Positions 16,249 to 25,542 of a stretch of 64,000 nt of DNA are shown here, in pieces. The notes under the pieces were generated by a model. That model ran no database searches, was not told the DNA's origin, and was given only the letters and a program-made list of their open reading frames with translations. The position numbers were made by a program, and so were the translations under genes. Source of the stretch: Leadbetterella sp. (lineage in GTDB: Bacteria; Bacteroidota; Bacteroidia; Cytophagales; Spirosomataceae); the NCBI GenBank assembly GCA_019638185.1, contig JAHBUH010000016.1, positions 1 through 64,000 of the forward strand, in the 5' to 3' direction. Position 1 is the first letter of the stretch; every line of letters starts with the position of its first letter.

Positions 16249-17547
16249 CTAAATTTTACTTAATATTTTAATTTCCCAGACCGACGCAGGCGCTGTCTTA
16301 ACCTCTGCCCTCAGTACCTTTATCCTCACATACCGGGTATGCACTTCCTTTTCCGAAACCCGGGTTTCATAGGCTTTGAGGGCCCGTGAGGTATAGTCGG
16401 CATACGTTTGCCAGGTCACGCCATCTTCAGAATGCTCTATTTTATACAGGTAATACTTATCAAAATACTCGAAATCCACCTGCACTTTGTCTATTTTCTC
16501 TGTCTTGCCCAGGTCTACGGTTATCCATTTATCTTCTCCCAGCTCCGCCTGCCACCGGGTATCGTTTCTTCCGTCAGTGGCATAGGAAGCACGGTGGGGG
16601 GTGGCTTCAGAATTGGTGAAGGCCCTTTTGTTCAGCGCCAGGTTCCTGTATTGTGGCTTCTTTTCCAGGAAATTGAAATTATCGAGGGTGTCTACCTTGC
16701 TGATGTTTCCGTCTGCATCAAAGAACAGCTCTGCGGCACAGGCAAACCGGTAGTTACAGGTGGGGCTTCGCAGCACATCCTGGCGGTGATAGAAAAGAAA
16801 CCACCGCTTATTCACCTCTATCACCGATGAATGCCCCGGGCCAAAGAGTCCCCGCTCCGGAGTTGTGCTCAGCAGGGGTTTTTTCGTGGGTTCCACATAG
16901 GTTTTAGCGGGAGAAGCGGCTATGGCATAGCGGATATTATAGGTGTCCAGCCAGCACTGCCCTCCTGCCCACACCAGGTAATAGCGGCTATCTTTCCGGA
17001 AAATACAGGGGCCTTCCGTAAAGTCGGTAAAGCTGCCCTCCAGCGGCTCTCTTTTTACGATGCGCCTCATATAGTCTGCCGAAGCGGGGTCATTATCGAA
17101 ATACAGGATATTCTTCCAGCTTCCTATTCCCAGGATCTGCCCGGTCTGAGGGTCTTCAAACAGCTCTACATCAAAGTCTTTGATCTGCAGGGTTTCTTTC
17201 CATGGGCCCAGGGGATGGTCAGATTCCATCAGGTAGGCCAGGTAATCCACGCCGTTCTGATGCACCATGTAGTATTTGCCGTTCTTCCCCTTGATCATGC
17301 TGGGAGCCCAGAAAAAGCGGTCGTTAATGTTCAGGTATTTTATATCCCAATTCACCATGTCGTCAGAAACCCATACAAAGGGTTCCCCGTTCCGGTCTTC
17401 GTAGCCGTCGGTAGTGACCGACATATAAAATTTCCCGTCGATATACCGGATGCTGGGATCGGCAAAGTAGCCCGGCACGATGGGGTTCTGCGCCCGGGCC
17501 AGGCCGGTGATTCCCCACAAAATGAACAGGATGCTGATGACTCTCAT
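16249..17547 (-). CDS. GH43-like glycosidase with C-terminal discoidin (F5/8C) domain
   Basis: A 432-residue exported protein with signal ending GLARAQ. Residues about 22-300 form the five-bladed GH43 propeller. The catalytic base Asp is in YFADPSIRY, the pKa-modulating Asp is in FDVELFED, and the acid Glu is in TEGPCIF. All three are therefore present. Residues about 305-430 are an F5/8 type C (CBM32-like) domain (NLALNKRAFTNSEA, TRWQAELGEDKWITVDLG). GH43 enzymes usually act on arabinose or xylose linkages, so its place between two mannanases suggests side-chain removal from a substituted mannan, or an unusual specificity. It has 2- and 5-base gaps to its neighbours. Confidence 0.82.
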   Translation of the reverse strand: MRVISILFILWGITGLARAQNPIVPGYFADPSIRYIDGKFYMSVTTDGYEDRNGEPFVWVSDDMVNWDIKYLNINDRFFWAPSMIKGKNGKYYMVHQNGVDYLAYLMESDHPLGPWKETLQIKDFDVELFEDPQTGQILGIGSWKNILYFDNDPASADYMRRIVKREPLEGSFTDFTEGPCIFRKDSRYYLVWAGGQCWLDTYNIRYAIAASPAKTYVEPTKKPLLSTTPERGLFGPGHSSVIEVNKRWFLFYHRQDVLRSPTCNYRFACAAELFFDADGNISKVDTLDNFNFLEKKPQYRNLALNKRAFTNSEATPHRASYATDGRNDTRWQAELGEDKWITVDLGKTEKIDKVQVDFEYFDKYYLYKIEHSEDGVTWQTYADYTSRALKAYETRVSEKEVHTRYVRIKVLRAEVKTAPASVWEIKILSKI

Positions 17548-17552
17548 TATTT

Positions 17553-18671
17553 TCAGGGTTGGGGGTTATAGAGTGCCGGTAACTTTTTCTCCAGGAGGAT
17601 GTCCGGATAGGCGCTGAATTCTTTAAAATTGGGCTCTGCCGGGTGCCCGGGATAGGGAGCGTAAAAATGACCGGGTGTTTCGTAGGCATTTCTCCAAAGC
17701 AAAACATACAGGGGTTTGTAGCTGCTTATCGCAGGGTATAATACCTTTGTAAACCAGTCTTTCATCGGAATCCCCTCGGCTCCGGTTTCGCTGAACGTGT
17801 AGAGCTTACCGTGCTTTTCGGCGTATCCGGCCAGGAATTTCAATATCCTGCTTACATCGCTGATGTACTTTTGAGCCGTTTCTCCCCCTCCGCGATGGTA
17901 GAGGTCCAGGCCCAGGATATCTACATATTCATTTCCGGGAAATCTTTCAAAATAATCTTTTTCCGTGCTGACAAAATCCGGTGAATACACATAAATAAGA
18001 TGATGTACGTTTTGTACATCTTTCAGGTAGCTCACCGTAAAATGCCATAGTGCTTTATAATCTTCCGGGGTACATAAATTTCTGCCCCACCAGAACCAGC
18101 TGCCGGAATGTTCATGAAAAGGCCGGAATAAAATAGGAATAGGCTCTCCGTTCACGTTTTTTACACTTTTAAAAAAGTGGGCAAGCCGATCGAGCCAGGT
18201 CTTATAGAGTTCATGCTTTTCTCCTCCGGGAAGTATGGATCTTACCACCTTGTCTGAGCTTACATCCCAGGATGACCCGCCTGTAAACGGGTTTTTCAAA
18301 TGCCAGCTCACCGTATTTACCCCTCCCCGGTTATAGCCGTCAATCATCATCTGACGGATAGCAGCAAACGGGATATGATCAATATTTAAGGAGTCGCCCA
18401 GTTCCAGGTGCCCCATATCCCAGCCATACACCGCCGGAAACTGGCCCGTTACTTTTTTTATATCAGATTGACAGGGTTCGTTTCTCCAGGCTATGCCGTA
18501 CGCAGTAGCATCCTGGTGCCCGATCATGATTTTTTTTCCTTGCTGGGCAGCCAGTTTTGTATATAGCGTATGGGTAAGTTGTGAAGATTTACTATCCATT
18601 AATTCCTGTCCTGCTGCATTCGCCCCCAAACCCATGAGCAATATGCATAGCATGCTCTTAATTCTTACCAT
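17553..18671 (-). CDS. GH26 endo-/mannobiose-releasing beta-mannanase
   Basis: A 372-residue secreted GH26 enzyme consisting of the catalytic domain alone. A signal peptide spans about 1-20. The family opening GKKIMIGHQDATAYGIAW and NTVSWHLKNPFTGGSSWD are present. The acid/base Glu is at about 187 in FRPFHEHSGSWFWWG, and the nucleophile Glu is at about 295 in FSETGAEG. With no lipobox and no binding module it is probably periplasmic. It resembles the Bacteroides mannanases that release mannobiose for the epimerase/phosphorylase route. It follows the surface glycan-binding gene after an 82-base gap holding a strong hairpin. Confidence 0.92.
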   Translation of the reverse strand: MVRIKSMLCILLMGLGANAAGQELMDSKSSQLTHTLYTKLAAQQGKKIMIGHQDATAYGIAWRNEPCQSDIKKVTGQFPAVYGWDMGHLELGDSLNIDHIPFAAIRQMMIDGYNRGGVNTVSWHLKNPFTGGSSWDVSSDKVVRSILPGGEKHELYKTWLDRLAHFFKSVKNVNGEPIPILFRPFHEHSGSWFWWGRNLCTPEDYKALWHFTVSYLKDVQNVHHLIYVYSPDFVSTEKDYFERFPGNEYVDILGLDLYHRGGGETAQKYISDVSRILKFLAGYAEKHGKLYTFSETGAEGIPMKDWFTKVLYPAISSYKPLYVLLWRNAYETPGHFYAPYPGHPAEPNFKEFSAYPDILLEKKLPALYNPQP

Positions 18672-18685
18672 AGCTTGTTTTGTTT

Positions 18686-18738
18686 AGCTTTCAGCTATCA
18701 GCCGCGGAGGCGAATCCCCCTGCTGATAGCTGAAAGCT
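18686..18738 (-). repeat. 17-bp perfect inverted repeat inside the mannan operon
   Basis: AGCTTTCAGCTATCAGC (18686-18702) and its exact reverse complement (18722-18738) flank a 19-base loop. It lies between the glycan-binding gene and the first GH26 gene. In RNA it forms a stable stem without a T-tract, suggesting an RNA processing or stabiliser site or an interspersed palindromic repeat rather than a full terminator. Confidence 0.7.
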
Positions 18739-18753
18739 TATGATTTCATTTGT

Positions 18754-20460
18754 TTACTGTATTTTGGTGTCTAAAGGAACACTCGTAACAATAAAGTAAT
18801 CTACATTGGTTTCGTAATTCCCTGACACGTTCCCGGAGGTAAAGTCTACCGTAAAGTCAAACGGTTTCATTAAATCCAGTTCGGGCACGCTTCCCCAGTT
18901 TTCCAGGCCGGCCGGGTCAATCTTATAAGATCTCCATTCCCATTTACCGTTTGTAGGAGCAAACTTATAGTTATCCTTATACGGGTTGTCGCCTTTAAAA
19001 TGATGGCCCAGCTTGGTGCCTCCGCTTTGTTCAAATATGAGCTGGAAGTACCCTCCTGACGAGTTGCCTGTATTGACCAGGAAATTCACATAGAAGGTTT
19101 TATTTGGGGCGTATTTCGCCGGGTTGGTACCTCCTTTGAGGATATTGCCTTTCCAGCTCCAGGAGCCTGTGTTAGCATCTTTTACGGTCAGGTATTTGGT
19201 TCCCTGGCCGGCAGCTGCCACTCCGCTACCGCCGTTCTGGCTGGCAGATCCGCCGTTAAAGCTTGGCATGGTTTCAAAATCAAACATCAGGTTCGGGTTC
19301 AGCGGTCCGTCTGTAATCATTACCTGGTCTATATGTACTTCAAAAGCCTCGCTGTTTCCGTTGCCCACGTTTCCGCCCCGGATCCAGAAGGCTATTTTCT
19401 CTACATTGGATTTGATATTGGACCATCCCATGGCTTCCAGGTTATACGATCGCCATTCCCATCCCTGGGTAGAAATTTTGTAATTGTCTTTATACTCTCC
19501 TCCCTGCCCGGTAAAGTGCTTGTCTGATTCGCTTCCGGCTATGGTGATGGCCGGGTTAAAATAGCCTTGTTTTCCGTTCGTATTGACCAGGAAAGTGATG
19601 TATGGGTTGGTGAAGTTAGTCAGGTCAAATCCTTTCCCGCCATTGGTAGACTCCAGCATCTGGTACTGTCCGTCCCAGCCGTTTCCTCTCGCGGCTATCA
19701 GGGAATAATGCTTACCGAAGAAAGGAGATACCGAACTTAAATTATACCCGGCGGTATAGGCCGCGCCCGGCCCGGTAGGGTTACCATCTTTTACGACAGG
19801 CAGGGTTTCATCAAAGTCAAACACCATGATGCTGGTCTTGGGTATATACGTATCTTTAGGCGCTATCACTTTTATTACCCCGGAAGTCAGCACCTGCCCG
19901 GTTTTTGAGGTAATAATTAGGCGCCCGCTTTCCGGGAGCTCCAGGTTAGCCGTAGCGTAGGTAGCCGTAGTTATCGTGACCGCGGCTTTGGAGAGCGTAA
20001 CCGATTCAAATTTCACCGACTGGATCATGTCCATGTTTTGTCCGTTTATGCTTATGGTCAAGCCCCTTTCTATTTCTGAAGGCCACTTGCTTATGCTCAT
20101 GTCCAGGTATTTGGGTGTAAACGCCAGATCAGTCGTAAAACTGCGTTTATAATTATTCGAAACGCTGATATTGCCGGCTTCGGTAGTCCGGCTGACTTTA
20201 ATGACCATGCTCCCCTTTTCCCTGGAAATAACGGGGCAGGAAACATTGCCGATCGACACGGAGGTAACCAGGTCGAGATTTTCACCATACAGGGTGATTT
20301 CCTTATCCACAAATTCGGTTTTAGGATTAAAATCAATGATTTTGGACACCGGCAGTTGGATGTCATAATCAGCCGAGAAATCTTCTTCCTCACAAGCCAC
20401 TACCAGGGGCACAGTCAGCAGGAATGCCAGGGCTTTTCGTAGTATATGTCTATTTTTCAT
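18754..20460 (-). CDS. surface glycan-binding lipoprotein with IPT/TIG domains
   Basis: A 568-residue lipoprotein with signal PLVVAC and lipid Cys at about 23. Residues about 40-110 and 112-190 look like IPT/TIG immunoglobulin-like spacers (FVDKEITLYGENLDLVTSV, ERGLTISINGQNMDMIQSV). The rest consists of two related beta-sandwich modules, about 200-375 and 385-560. Each begins FDF(D/E)T and contains KDNYK followed by a WEWRSY motif. It directly follows susD, the position of SusE/SGBP proteins that hold the polysaccharide on the cell surface. The internal duplication suggests two glycan sites on one arm. Mannan as ligand is inferred from the locus. Confidence 0.82.
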   Translation of the reverse strand: MKNRHILRKALAFLLTVPLVVACEEEDFSADYDIQLPVSKIIDFNPKTEFVDKEITLYGENLDLVTSVSIGNVSCPVISREKGSMVIKVSRTTEAGNISVSNNYKRSFTTDLAFTPKYLDMSISKWPSEIERGLTISINGQNMDMIQSVKFESVTLSKAAVTITTATYATANLELPESGRLIITSKTGQVLTSGVIKVIAPKDTYIPKTSIMVFDFDETLPVVKDGNPTGPGAAYTAGYNLSSVSPFFGKHYSLIAARGNGWDGQYQMLESTNGGKGFDLTNFTNPYITFLVNTNGKQGYFNPAITIAGSESDKHFTGQGGEYKDNYKISTQGWEWRSYNLEAMGWSNIKSNVEKIAFWIRGGNVGNGNSEAFEVHIDQVMITDGPLNPNLMFDFETMPSFNGGSASQNGGSGVAAAGQGTKYLTVKDANTGSWSWKGNILKGGTNPAKYAPNKTFYVNFLVNTGNSSGGYFQLIFEQSGGTKLGHHFKGDNPYKDNYKFAPTNGKWEWRSYKIDPAGLENWGSVPELDLMKPFDFTVDFTSGNVSGNYETNVDYFIVTSVPLDTKIQ

Positions 20461-20476
20461 TTTCGTATTTTTAAAA

Positions 20477-22141
20477 TTAATAGTTAGGGTTTTGTTGTAT
20501 TCCCCAGCTTTCCACCTCTGTAAGAGGGATAGGCAACACCGGTATCACGGTATTGTTTTTACCGGTAAGGGCATGAGCCGTTATTCTGCTGCCTATCCCT
20601 TCATGTCTTACCTCGTCTTTAGATCCTGCCCCCACCCTTCCGGTGTCTTTGGCCTTAGAAATGACTTCCACCAGTTTTCCGGTACGGATCAGGTCCCACA
20701 GGCGGTTAAATTCCATGGCCAGCTCCAGCCTTCTCTCCAGGATGATGGCCTCCAGCAGCGCCGTTCCCGAGGCCGTAATATTGGGAATATTGGGGGTAGT
20801 TACCGGCATGGAGTAGCCGTCCGGACTGCCGCTTACGTATCCCTTGCAATACGAGCTGTTCCTGGCTCTTTCCCTTACCATATTCAAATATTGACGCGCC
20901 ACACCGTCATTTCCCAGGCGTTGGGCGGCTTCTGCGTGCATCAGCAGAACGTCAGCATACCTGAAAACGATAATGTTCTTGTTGGCCGCTTTATCCAGCG
21001 ATGGTTTAGAAGGAAGCGCCGCCTTTCGGTTCAGGTAATTGCTCCCCTGCTCATTCCTATCGAATTTCATTTGAGCACCATACAGAATTTCACCGTTAAA
21101 GCCTATCCCATATACGGTAGAAGACAGCCGGGGGTCAGTAGGGTCAAACGCATTCACCAGGTTCTGAGAGGCATTGTGAAAACCCCATCCGGCATTGGCA
21201 TTGGTGTTGGAAACCCGGTTGCCCTGGAAAAGAGAATAGGCATTTCCCACCGACCCCGGCGGATCCCCGGCGGTACCCTCTGCGGCCTGAATCTCAAAAA
21301 CAGACTCGGCGCTGTTTTTATTTTCGTGCTCGAATAAAGTGGCGTAATTACTCACCAGGCTGTATTCGCCTGAGCTGATAATCGCAGAAGTCAGGTCAAA
21401 TACTTCCTGCCAGGTGTGCGAGCCTTCGTTATCTACCCCTATCTGGTACATCAGCGATTTTGCCAGGAATGCTCTTGCCGCTCCTTTGGTGGCTCTTCCG
21501 AGGTCACTCTGCGGGTACGCGCTTTTTTCCGGCAAAAGGCTAATGGCTTTTTGAAGGTCGGCATTAATAAACTCAAACGTTTCGTGAAGCGAGGCTCTCT
21601 GCACTTTTCCGAAATCAGCGGGATTAACGGGTTGTTCAAACAGCGGCACCCCTCCGAAATGGCGCATGAGATAAATGTAATGGTAGGCTCTCAGGAAGTG
21701 ACTTTCGCCCAGGAGACGGTTTTTCAGATTTTCCGAAATAGGAGACGTCGCCAGGTTTTTAATGGCGTAATTGCTCCTGAACACCCCCCAGAACCCGTGT
21801 ATCCAAAATGCCTGGGCGATGGAGTTTCCTACCTGGGCCCGGTAATCTTCTATAGCAGCCAGCTCAGGCATATCGGGCAGGGTGCTTCCCTTAACCGCGT
21901 CATCAGAGGCTACGCTGGCCATGAAAAAATCGTAGTGGTGCGACATCCAGATGCCGTCGGGTCCGCGCCCCTCGGTCTGAGAAAGTATATCATAAATACC
22001 GTTTATAGCTTTGATGGCATTTTCTTCGGTATTCATAAAGTTACCGCTATTCTCCTGCCCCTGGGGGTTTAGCTCCAGGAAATCATTGCAGGAGGTCAGG
22101 AATAAACCCGATAATAATACTATATATATGCTCTTTTTCAT
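20477..22141 (-). CDS. susD: SusD/RagB family outer-membrane lipoprotein
   Basis: The lid lipoprotein of the SusCD importer. It has a lipobox (GLFLTSC, Cys at about 18) followed by NDFLELNPQGQ, typical for SusD. Helical TPR-like segments include ESHFLRAYHYIYLMRHFGGVPLF and the later NIIVFRYADVLLMHAEAAQRLG. The C-terminal part has ILERRLELAMEFNRLWDLIRTG and ends LTEVESWGIQQNPNY. At 554 residues it has the usual size. It starts 7 bases after the susC stop. Predicted cargo is mannan oligosaccharides, from the operon. Confidence 0.93.
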   Translation of the reverse strand: MKKSIYIVLLSGLFLTSCNDFLELNPQGQENSGNFMNTEENAIKAINGIYDILSQTEGRGPDGIWMSHHYDFFMASVASDDAVKGSTLPDMPELAAIEDYRAQVGNSIAQAFWIHGFWGVFRSNYAIKNLATSPISENLKNRLLGESHFLRAYHYIYLMRHFGGVPLFEQPVNPADFGKVQRASLHETFEFINADLQKAISLLPEKSAYPQSDLGRATKGAARAFLAKSLMYQIGVDNEGSHTWQEVFDLTSAIISSGEYSLVSNYATLFEHENKNSAESVFEIQAAEGTAGDPPGSVGNAYSLFQGNRVSNTNANAGWGFHNASQNLVNAFDPTDPRLSSTVYGIGFNGEILYGAQMKFDRNEQGSNYLNRKAALPSKPSLDKAANKNIIVFRYADVLLMHAEAAQRLGNDGVARQYLNMVRERARNSSYCKGYVSGSPDGYSMPVTTPNIPNITASGTALLEAIILERRLELAMEFNRLWDLIRTGKLVEVISKAKDTGRVGAGSKDEVRHEGIGSRITAHALTGKNNTVIPVLPIPLTEVESWGIQQNPNY

Positions 22142-22148
22142 GTCTAAA

Positions 22149-25100
22149 TCAGAAAGTTAGATTACAACCTATTGTGAAAACCCTTGGTGTGGGATAACTC
22201 GCCATATCCACCCCTGCATTGAGTGGACTGCCGTACAAATCGCCCATTTCAGGATTGAAGCCCGTGTATCTGGTCCAAGTGAGAATATTATCTGCCGATA
22301 CATAAATACGTGCTCCGGAAGCTTTTACCTTGCCGATTACCTTCGTAGGAAGGCTATAGCCCAGCTGTAAGGTTCTCAGCCGGAGATAAGAGCCGTCCTG
22401 CAGGTATAGGTCAGAGAACCTGTCGTTACGGTTAGGGTCGCCGGAATGCACCCGGGGCAGGTCAGAGTCGGATCTTTCAGGAGACCAGCTGTTCAGCATA
22501 TCTCTTGAGTTACTCCATTCCCTCATGCTGGTACTGTACATCACCGAATACATATAGTTAGCGATCTTGTTGCCCTGTGTTCCCTGGAAAAAGCCCAGGA
22601 AGTCAAAATTTTTGTATTGGGCAGACAGGTTAAAACCGTAGGTCAGCTTGGGGTTAGGGCTACCCAGGAAAACCCTGTCGTTGTCATCAATCACGCCATC
22701 GCCATTCTGGTCCACAAAGATGACATCTCCCAGGCCGGCGTTGGGTTGAATAGGTTTCCCGTTAAACGAATGGCTTTCCAGCTGGGCCTGTGTTTTAAAT
22801 ATCCCGACGGTCTGAAGGCCGAAAAAGGCAGCAATCTCTCCCCCTTCCTGGGTTTTGGAGTATTGTCCGAACAGGGGCTCTCCCCCGCCCAGCGAAGTAA
22901 CTTTGTTCCCAATAGCCGCCAGGTTAACGCCTAAGCCCAAAGAGAGGTCATTGTTTACTTTTTTATTGTAATTCAATGCAAGCTCTACTCCTGAGTTACG
23001 AACCGAACCGGCATTGGTTCTGGATCTCCACATCCCGGCATAAATCGGAATAGGCGTATCCAGGATCATATCGTTTGTATTCCGTATGAAATAATCGATA
23101 TTTCCACTTAATGCTCCTCTGAACAGCCCGAAATCAATCCCCGCATTGATCTGTTCCGAAGTTTCCCAGAACAGGCTCTCATTGGCCAGTTTTTGCTGTA
23201 AAGCACCGTCTACCTGGTTTCCTCCGAAAACGGCGGTGTAGCCGTTGGTCATCAGCGCCAGGTAATCAAAATCTCCTGCACTGGCCTGGTTGCCTACGTG
23301 TCCCCAGCCCACTCTTAATTTCAGGTCAGACAGGTTAAGGCTTTTGCTTATCCCGCTCATGAAAGCCTCGTCGGCCACGTTCCATCCCAATGAAAACGAC
23401 GGGAAGTATCCCCATTTCTTCTTAAATTTCGAAGTGCCGTCTGCCCTGAAAGTACCTGTAAAGAGATATTTCCCGGCAAATGCATAGTTTAACCTGAAAA
23501 ATCCGGATAACAGCGAGTTATGCCCTGCTCCGCCCGAAGCCTGGAGGTTTATCTTATTGGAAGACATTCCCAGGTACCGCAGGTCTGCATCCATAGGTAC
23601 ATCGTACACCAGGGCTGAAATATTGCTGGAATTTGACTTCTGCGCCTCTGTACCCAGGGTGGCGTTTATACTGTGCCGGCCAAAATCATTGAGGTAAGTC
23701 AGGTAATTGGTAAAGTTCCAGAAGTAGCTGGTGTTCCGGTTTTCAGACAAGCTGCTCCTGTCTCTTTGCTGATTAGCCGTGATATAGTACTTGGGATAGT
23801 AGTTTTTAGATTTTGAAAACGTAAACTGCCGTCCGTACTGAGACCGGAAAGAAAGGCCTTTGATCAGGATATCCTTAATCTGCAAATACCCCTGCGCGGT
23901 AAACCGGTCTTCGCCGCCCTTTCTGAACTGGTTTTCATAGACCGACTGCGCCGGGTTTCTTCCATAAGAAAAATAAATTTCTCCGAATTCATTGGTGTAC
24001 GAATCAAACGCTGCCGAAACCGGATCAGCCTTCAAAGCCTGGGTAATAGAGCCCGAATAAAAGTCACCGTCATTTCCCGACTTCTCGTACGTAGTATAGA
24101 AAGCGTTAATGCCCGCCGTTACGTTTTTAAATAAGCTATACTCATTGTTAATGTGAAAAGTAAACTTATCGAGGTAGGTATTTTTTATGATACCTTTTTC
24201 CTGCGAGTACGTTCCGCCTATATCAAACCTGCTTTTTTCGGTACCTCCAGATACGTTTAAATTATAACTCTGGGTAGCGCCCGTTCTCATGATTTCATCC
24301 TGCCAGTTGGTCCCTACACTGTTATTGTTGATGGCGTAATCCAGTATAGACTGCATAATATCGGATGGAACCAGGTTAGCGTTTTTATACGACTCCAGTT
24401 TCAGCCTGGCAAATTCTGCCGCATTCAGCATCTCCATTTTTTTTCCCGGCTGCGTGATTCCCGCAAAGGTATTTACACTCACCTGTGTCTTTTTACCGTA
24501 GGCCCCGCCCTTTGTTTTTACCAGGATGACCCCGTTAGCGCCCCTGGAGCCATAAATGGCTACCGCAGAAGCGTCTTTTAAGATTTCCATCGATTCCACG
24601 TCTTGCGGCGCCAAGTGGCTGATATCATTCACCGGGAAGCCGTCTACCACGTACAAAGGGCTGGAGTTATTGACACTCCCAATACCCCGTATCCGTATTT
24701 TTGTACCGGCGCCGGGTTCTCCTGAATTGTTAATCACACTTACACCGGCCGCCCGGCCCTGCAGTGACTGATTGACATCTACCGTAGAAAGCCGGGTCAG
24801 CTGCTCACTTTTCAGCGAGGAAACCGCGCCCGTAAGGTCGCTCTTTTTGATCACCCCGTAACCCACCACCACTACTTCGTCCAGACCGCGCAGGTCTTCT
24901 TCCATGGCGATGTTAACGATGGTTTGACTCCCCACCACTACTGACGTGCTTTTCATTCCCAAAAAGGAAAAAGTAAGCGTTTCGCCGGAGCTGGTCATGA
25001 TCGAATACTTCCCGTCGCCGTCGGTCTGGCTAACCGTATTGCCGCCCGACTTTACAGTAACGCCGGCCAAACCCGAGCCGTCTTTCGCATCTGTGACTGT

Positions 25101-25181
25101 TCCCGAAACACGAAAGCTTTGTGAATAGCCCATGACAGGTACTAACAGGGCTATTGCAATTAGATAGATAAAATTTCTCAT
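22149..25181 (-). CDS. susC: SusC/RagA family TonB-dependent transporter
   Basis: A 1010-residue outer-membrane importer starting at ATG 25181 (MRNFIYLIAIALLVP). An upstream TTG would add six residues before the signal peptide. After the signal (GYSQ) come a carboxypeptidase-regulatory-like domain (about 20-95, VSGTVTDAKDGSGLAGVTV), the SusC signature EVVVVGYGVIKKSDLTGAVS, a plug with NNSSPLYVVDGFPVNDISHL and DASAVAIYGSRGANGVILV, and a 22-strand-type barrel with terminal Phe (IGCNLTF). No STN domain is present, so induction is not through the FecR route. The adjacent AraC protein is the likely regulator. It is first in the mannan operon, with a promoter element 67 bases upstream. Confidence 0.94.
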   Translation of the reverse strand: MRNFIYLIAIALLVPVMGYSQSFRVSGTVTDAKDGSGLAGVTVKSGGNTVSQTDGDGKYSIMTSSGETLTFSFLGMKSTSVVVGSQTIVNIAMEEDLRGLDEVVVVGYGVIKKSDLTGAVSSLKSEQLTRLSTVDVNQSLQGRAAGVSVINNSGEPGAGTKIRIRGIGSVNNSSPLYVVDGFPVNDISHLAPQDVESMEILKDASAVAIYGSRGANGVILVKTKGGAYGKKTQVSVNTFAGITQPGKKMEMLNAAEFARLKLESYKNANLVPSDIMQSILDYAINNNSVGTNWQDEIMRTGATQSYNLNVSGGTEKSRFDIGGTYSQEKGIIKNTYLDKFTFHINNEYSLFKNVTAGINAFYTTYEKSGNDGDFYSGSITQALKADPVSAAFDSYTNEFGEIYFSYGRNPAQSVYENQFRKGGEDRFTAQGYLQIKDILIKGLSFRSQYGRQFTFSKSKNYYPKYYITANQQRDRSSLSENRNTSYFWNFTNYLTYLNDFGRHSINATLGTEAQKSNSSNISALVYDVPMDADLRYLGMSSNKINLQASGGAGHNSLLSGFFRLNYAFAGKYLFTGTFRADGTSKFKKKWGYFPSFSLGWNVADEAFMSGISKSLNLSDLKLRVGWGHVGNQASAGDFDYLALMTNGYTAVFGGNQVDGALQQKLANESLFWETSEQINAGIDFGLFRGALSGNIDYFIRNTNDMILDTPIPIYAGMWRSRTNAGSVRNSGVELALNYNKKVNNDLSLGLGVNLAAIGNKVTSLGGGEPLFGQYSKTQEGGEIAAFFGLQTVGIFKTQAQLESHSFNGKPIQPNAGLGDVIFVDQNGDGVIDDNDRVFLGSPNPKLTYGFNLSAQYKNFDFLGFFQGTQGNKIANYMYSVMYSTSMREWSNSRDMLNSWSPERSDSDLPRVHSGDPNRNDRFSDLYLQDGSYLRLRTLQLGYSLPTKVIGKVKASGARIYVSADNILTWTRYTGFNPEMGDLYGSPLNAGVDMASYPTPRVFTIGCNLTF

Positions 25182-25542
25182 AATGATAAATGTCCTCAAA
25201 TGGTAACTAGTACGAACTCATAATTTATTAGGTTGATAAACTGGTTACAAAACTAAGCACAGCCACAAGCCATATCCACCATTCTCTTATCAAAAGAAAA
25301 TACTTTCAAATCTTGAAATAATTATATTATAATTAGCTTATAATAAAATAATTACAGACGCACAGTACTGCATAATGTTTATTTTTTTATTATTTTTGGT
25401 ATTTTCCTGATGTTGTAATAGTATCAGTTCAGGTATCAATATGCCCTTATAATACATTTTAACAGTACTATTTTTTCCTGAAAAATTATAAAAGGAGATC
25501 CCGACCGCAGGATAGCGGTACTTAAAAACAGGGGGCAGCTGA
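25182..25542. other. regulatory intergenic region upstream of the mannan operon
   Basis: About 360 AT-rich bases between the AraC gene stop and the susC start hold no supported gene. On the minus strand the region contains a -7 element at 25248-25255 and probably the AraC-protein sites. A frame at 25338-25712 is an antisense-like overlap of the AraC gene end and is not supported. Confidence 0.55.
25248..25255 (-). promoter_or_regulatory. -7 element of the mannan operon
   Basis: TAGTTTTG on the minus strand fits TAnnTTTG and lies 66 bases before the susC ATG. No clear -33 TTG is present, consistent with an activator-dependent promoter. Confidence 0.5.

Noticed and set aside
18686-18738. The 17-bp inverted repeat as a classical rho-independent terminator.
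   Set aside because: No T-run follows on the transcribed strand and the operon genes on both sides are functionally linked.
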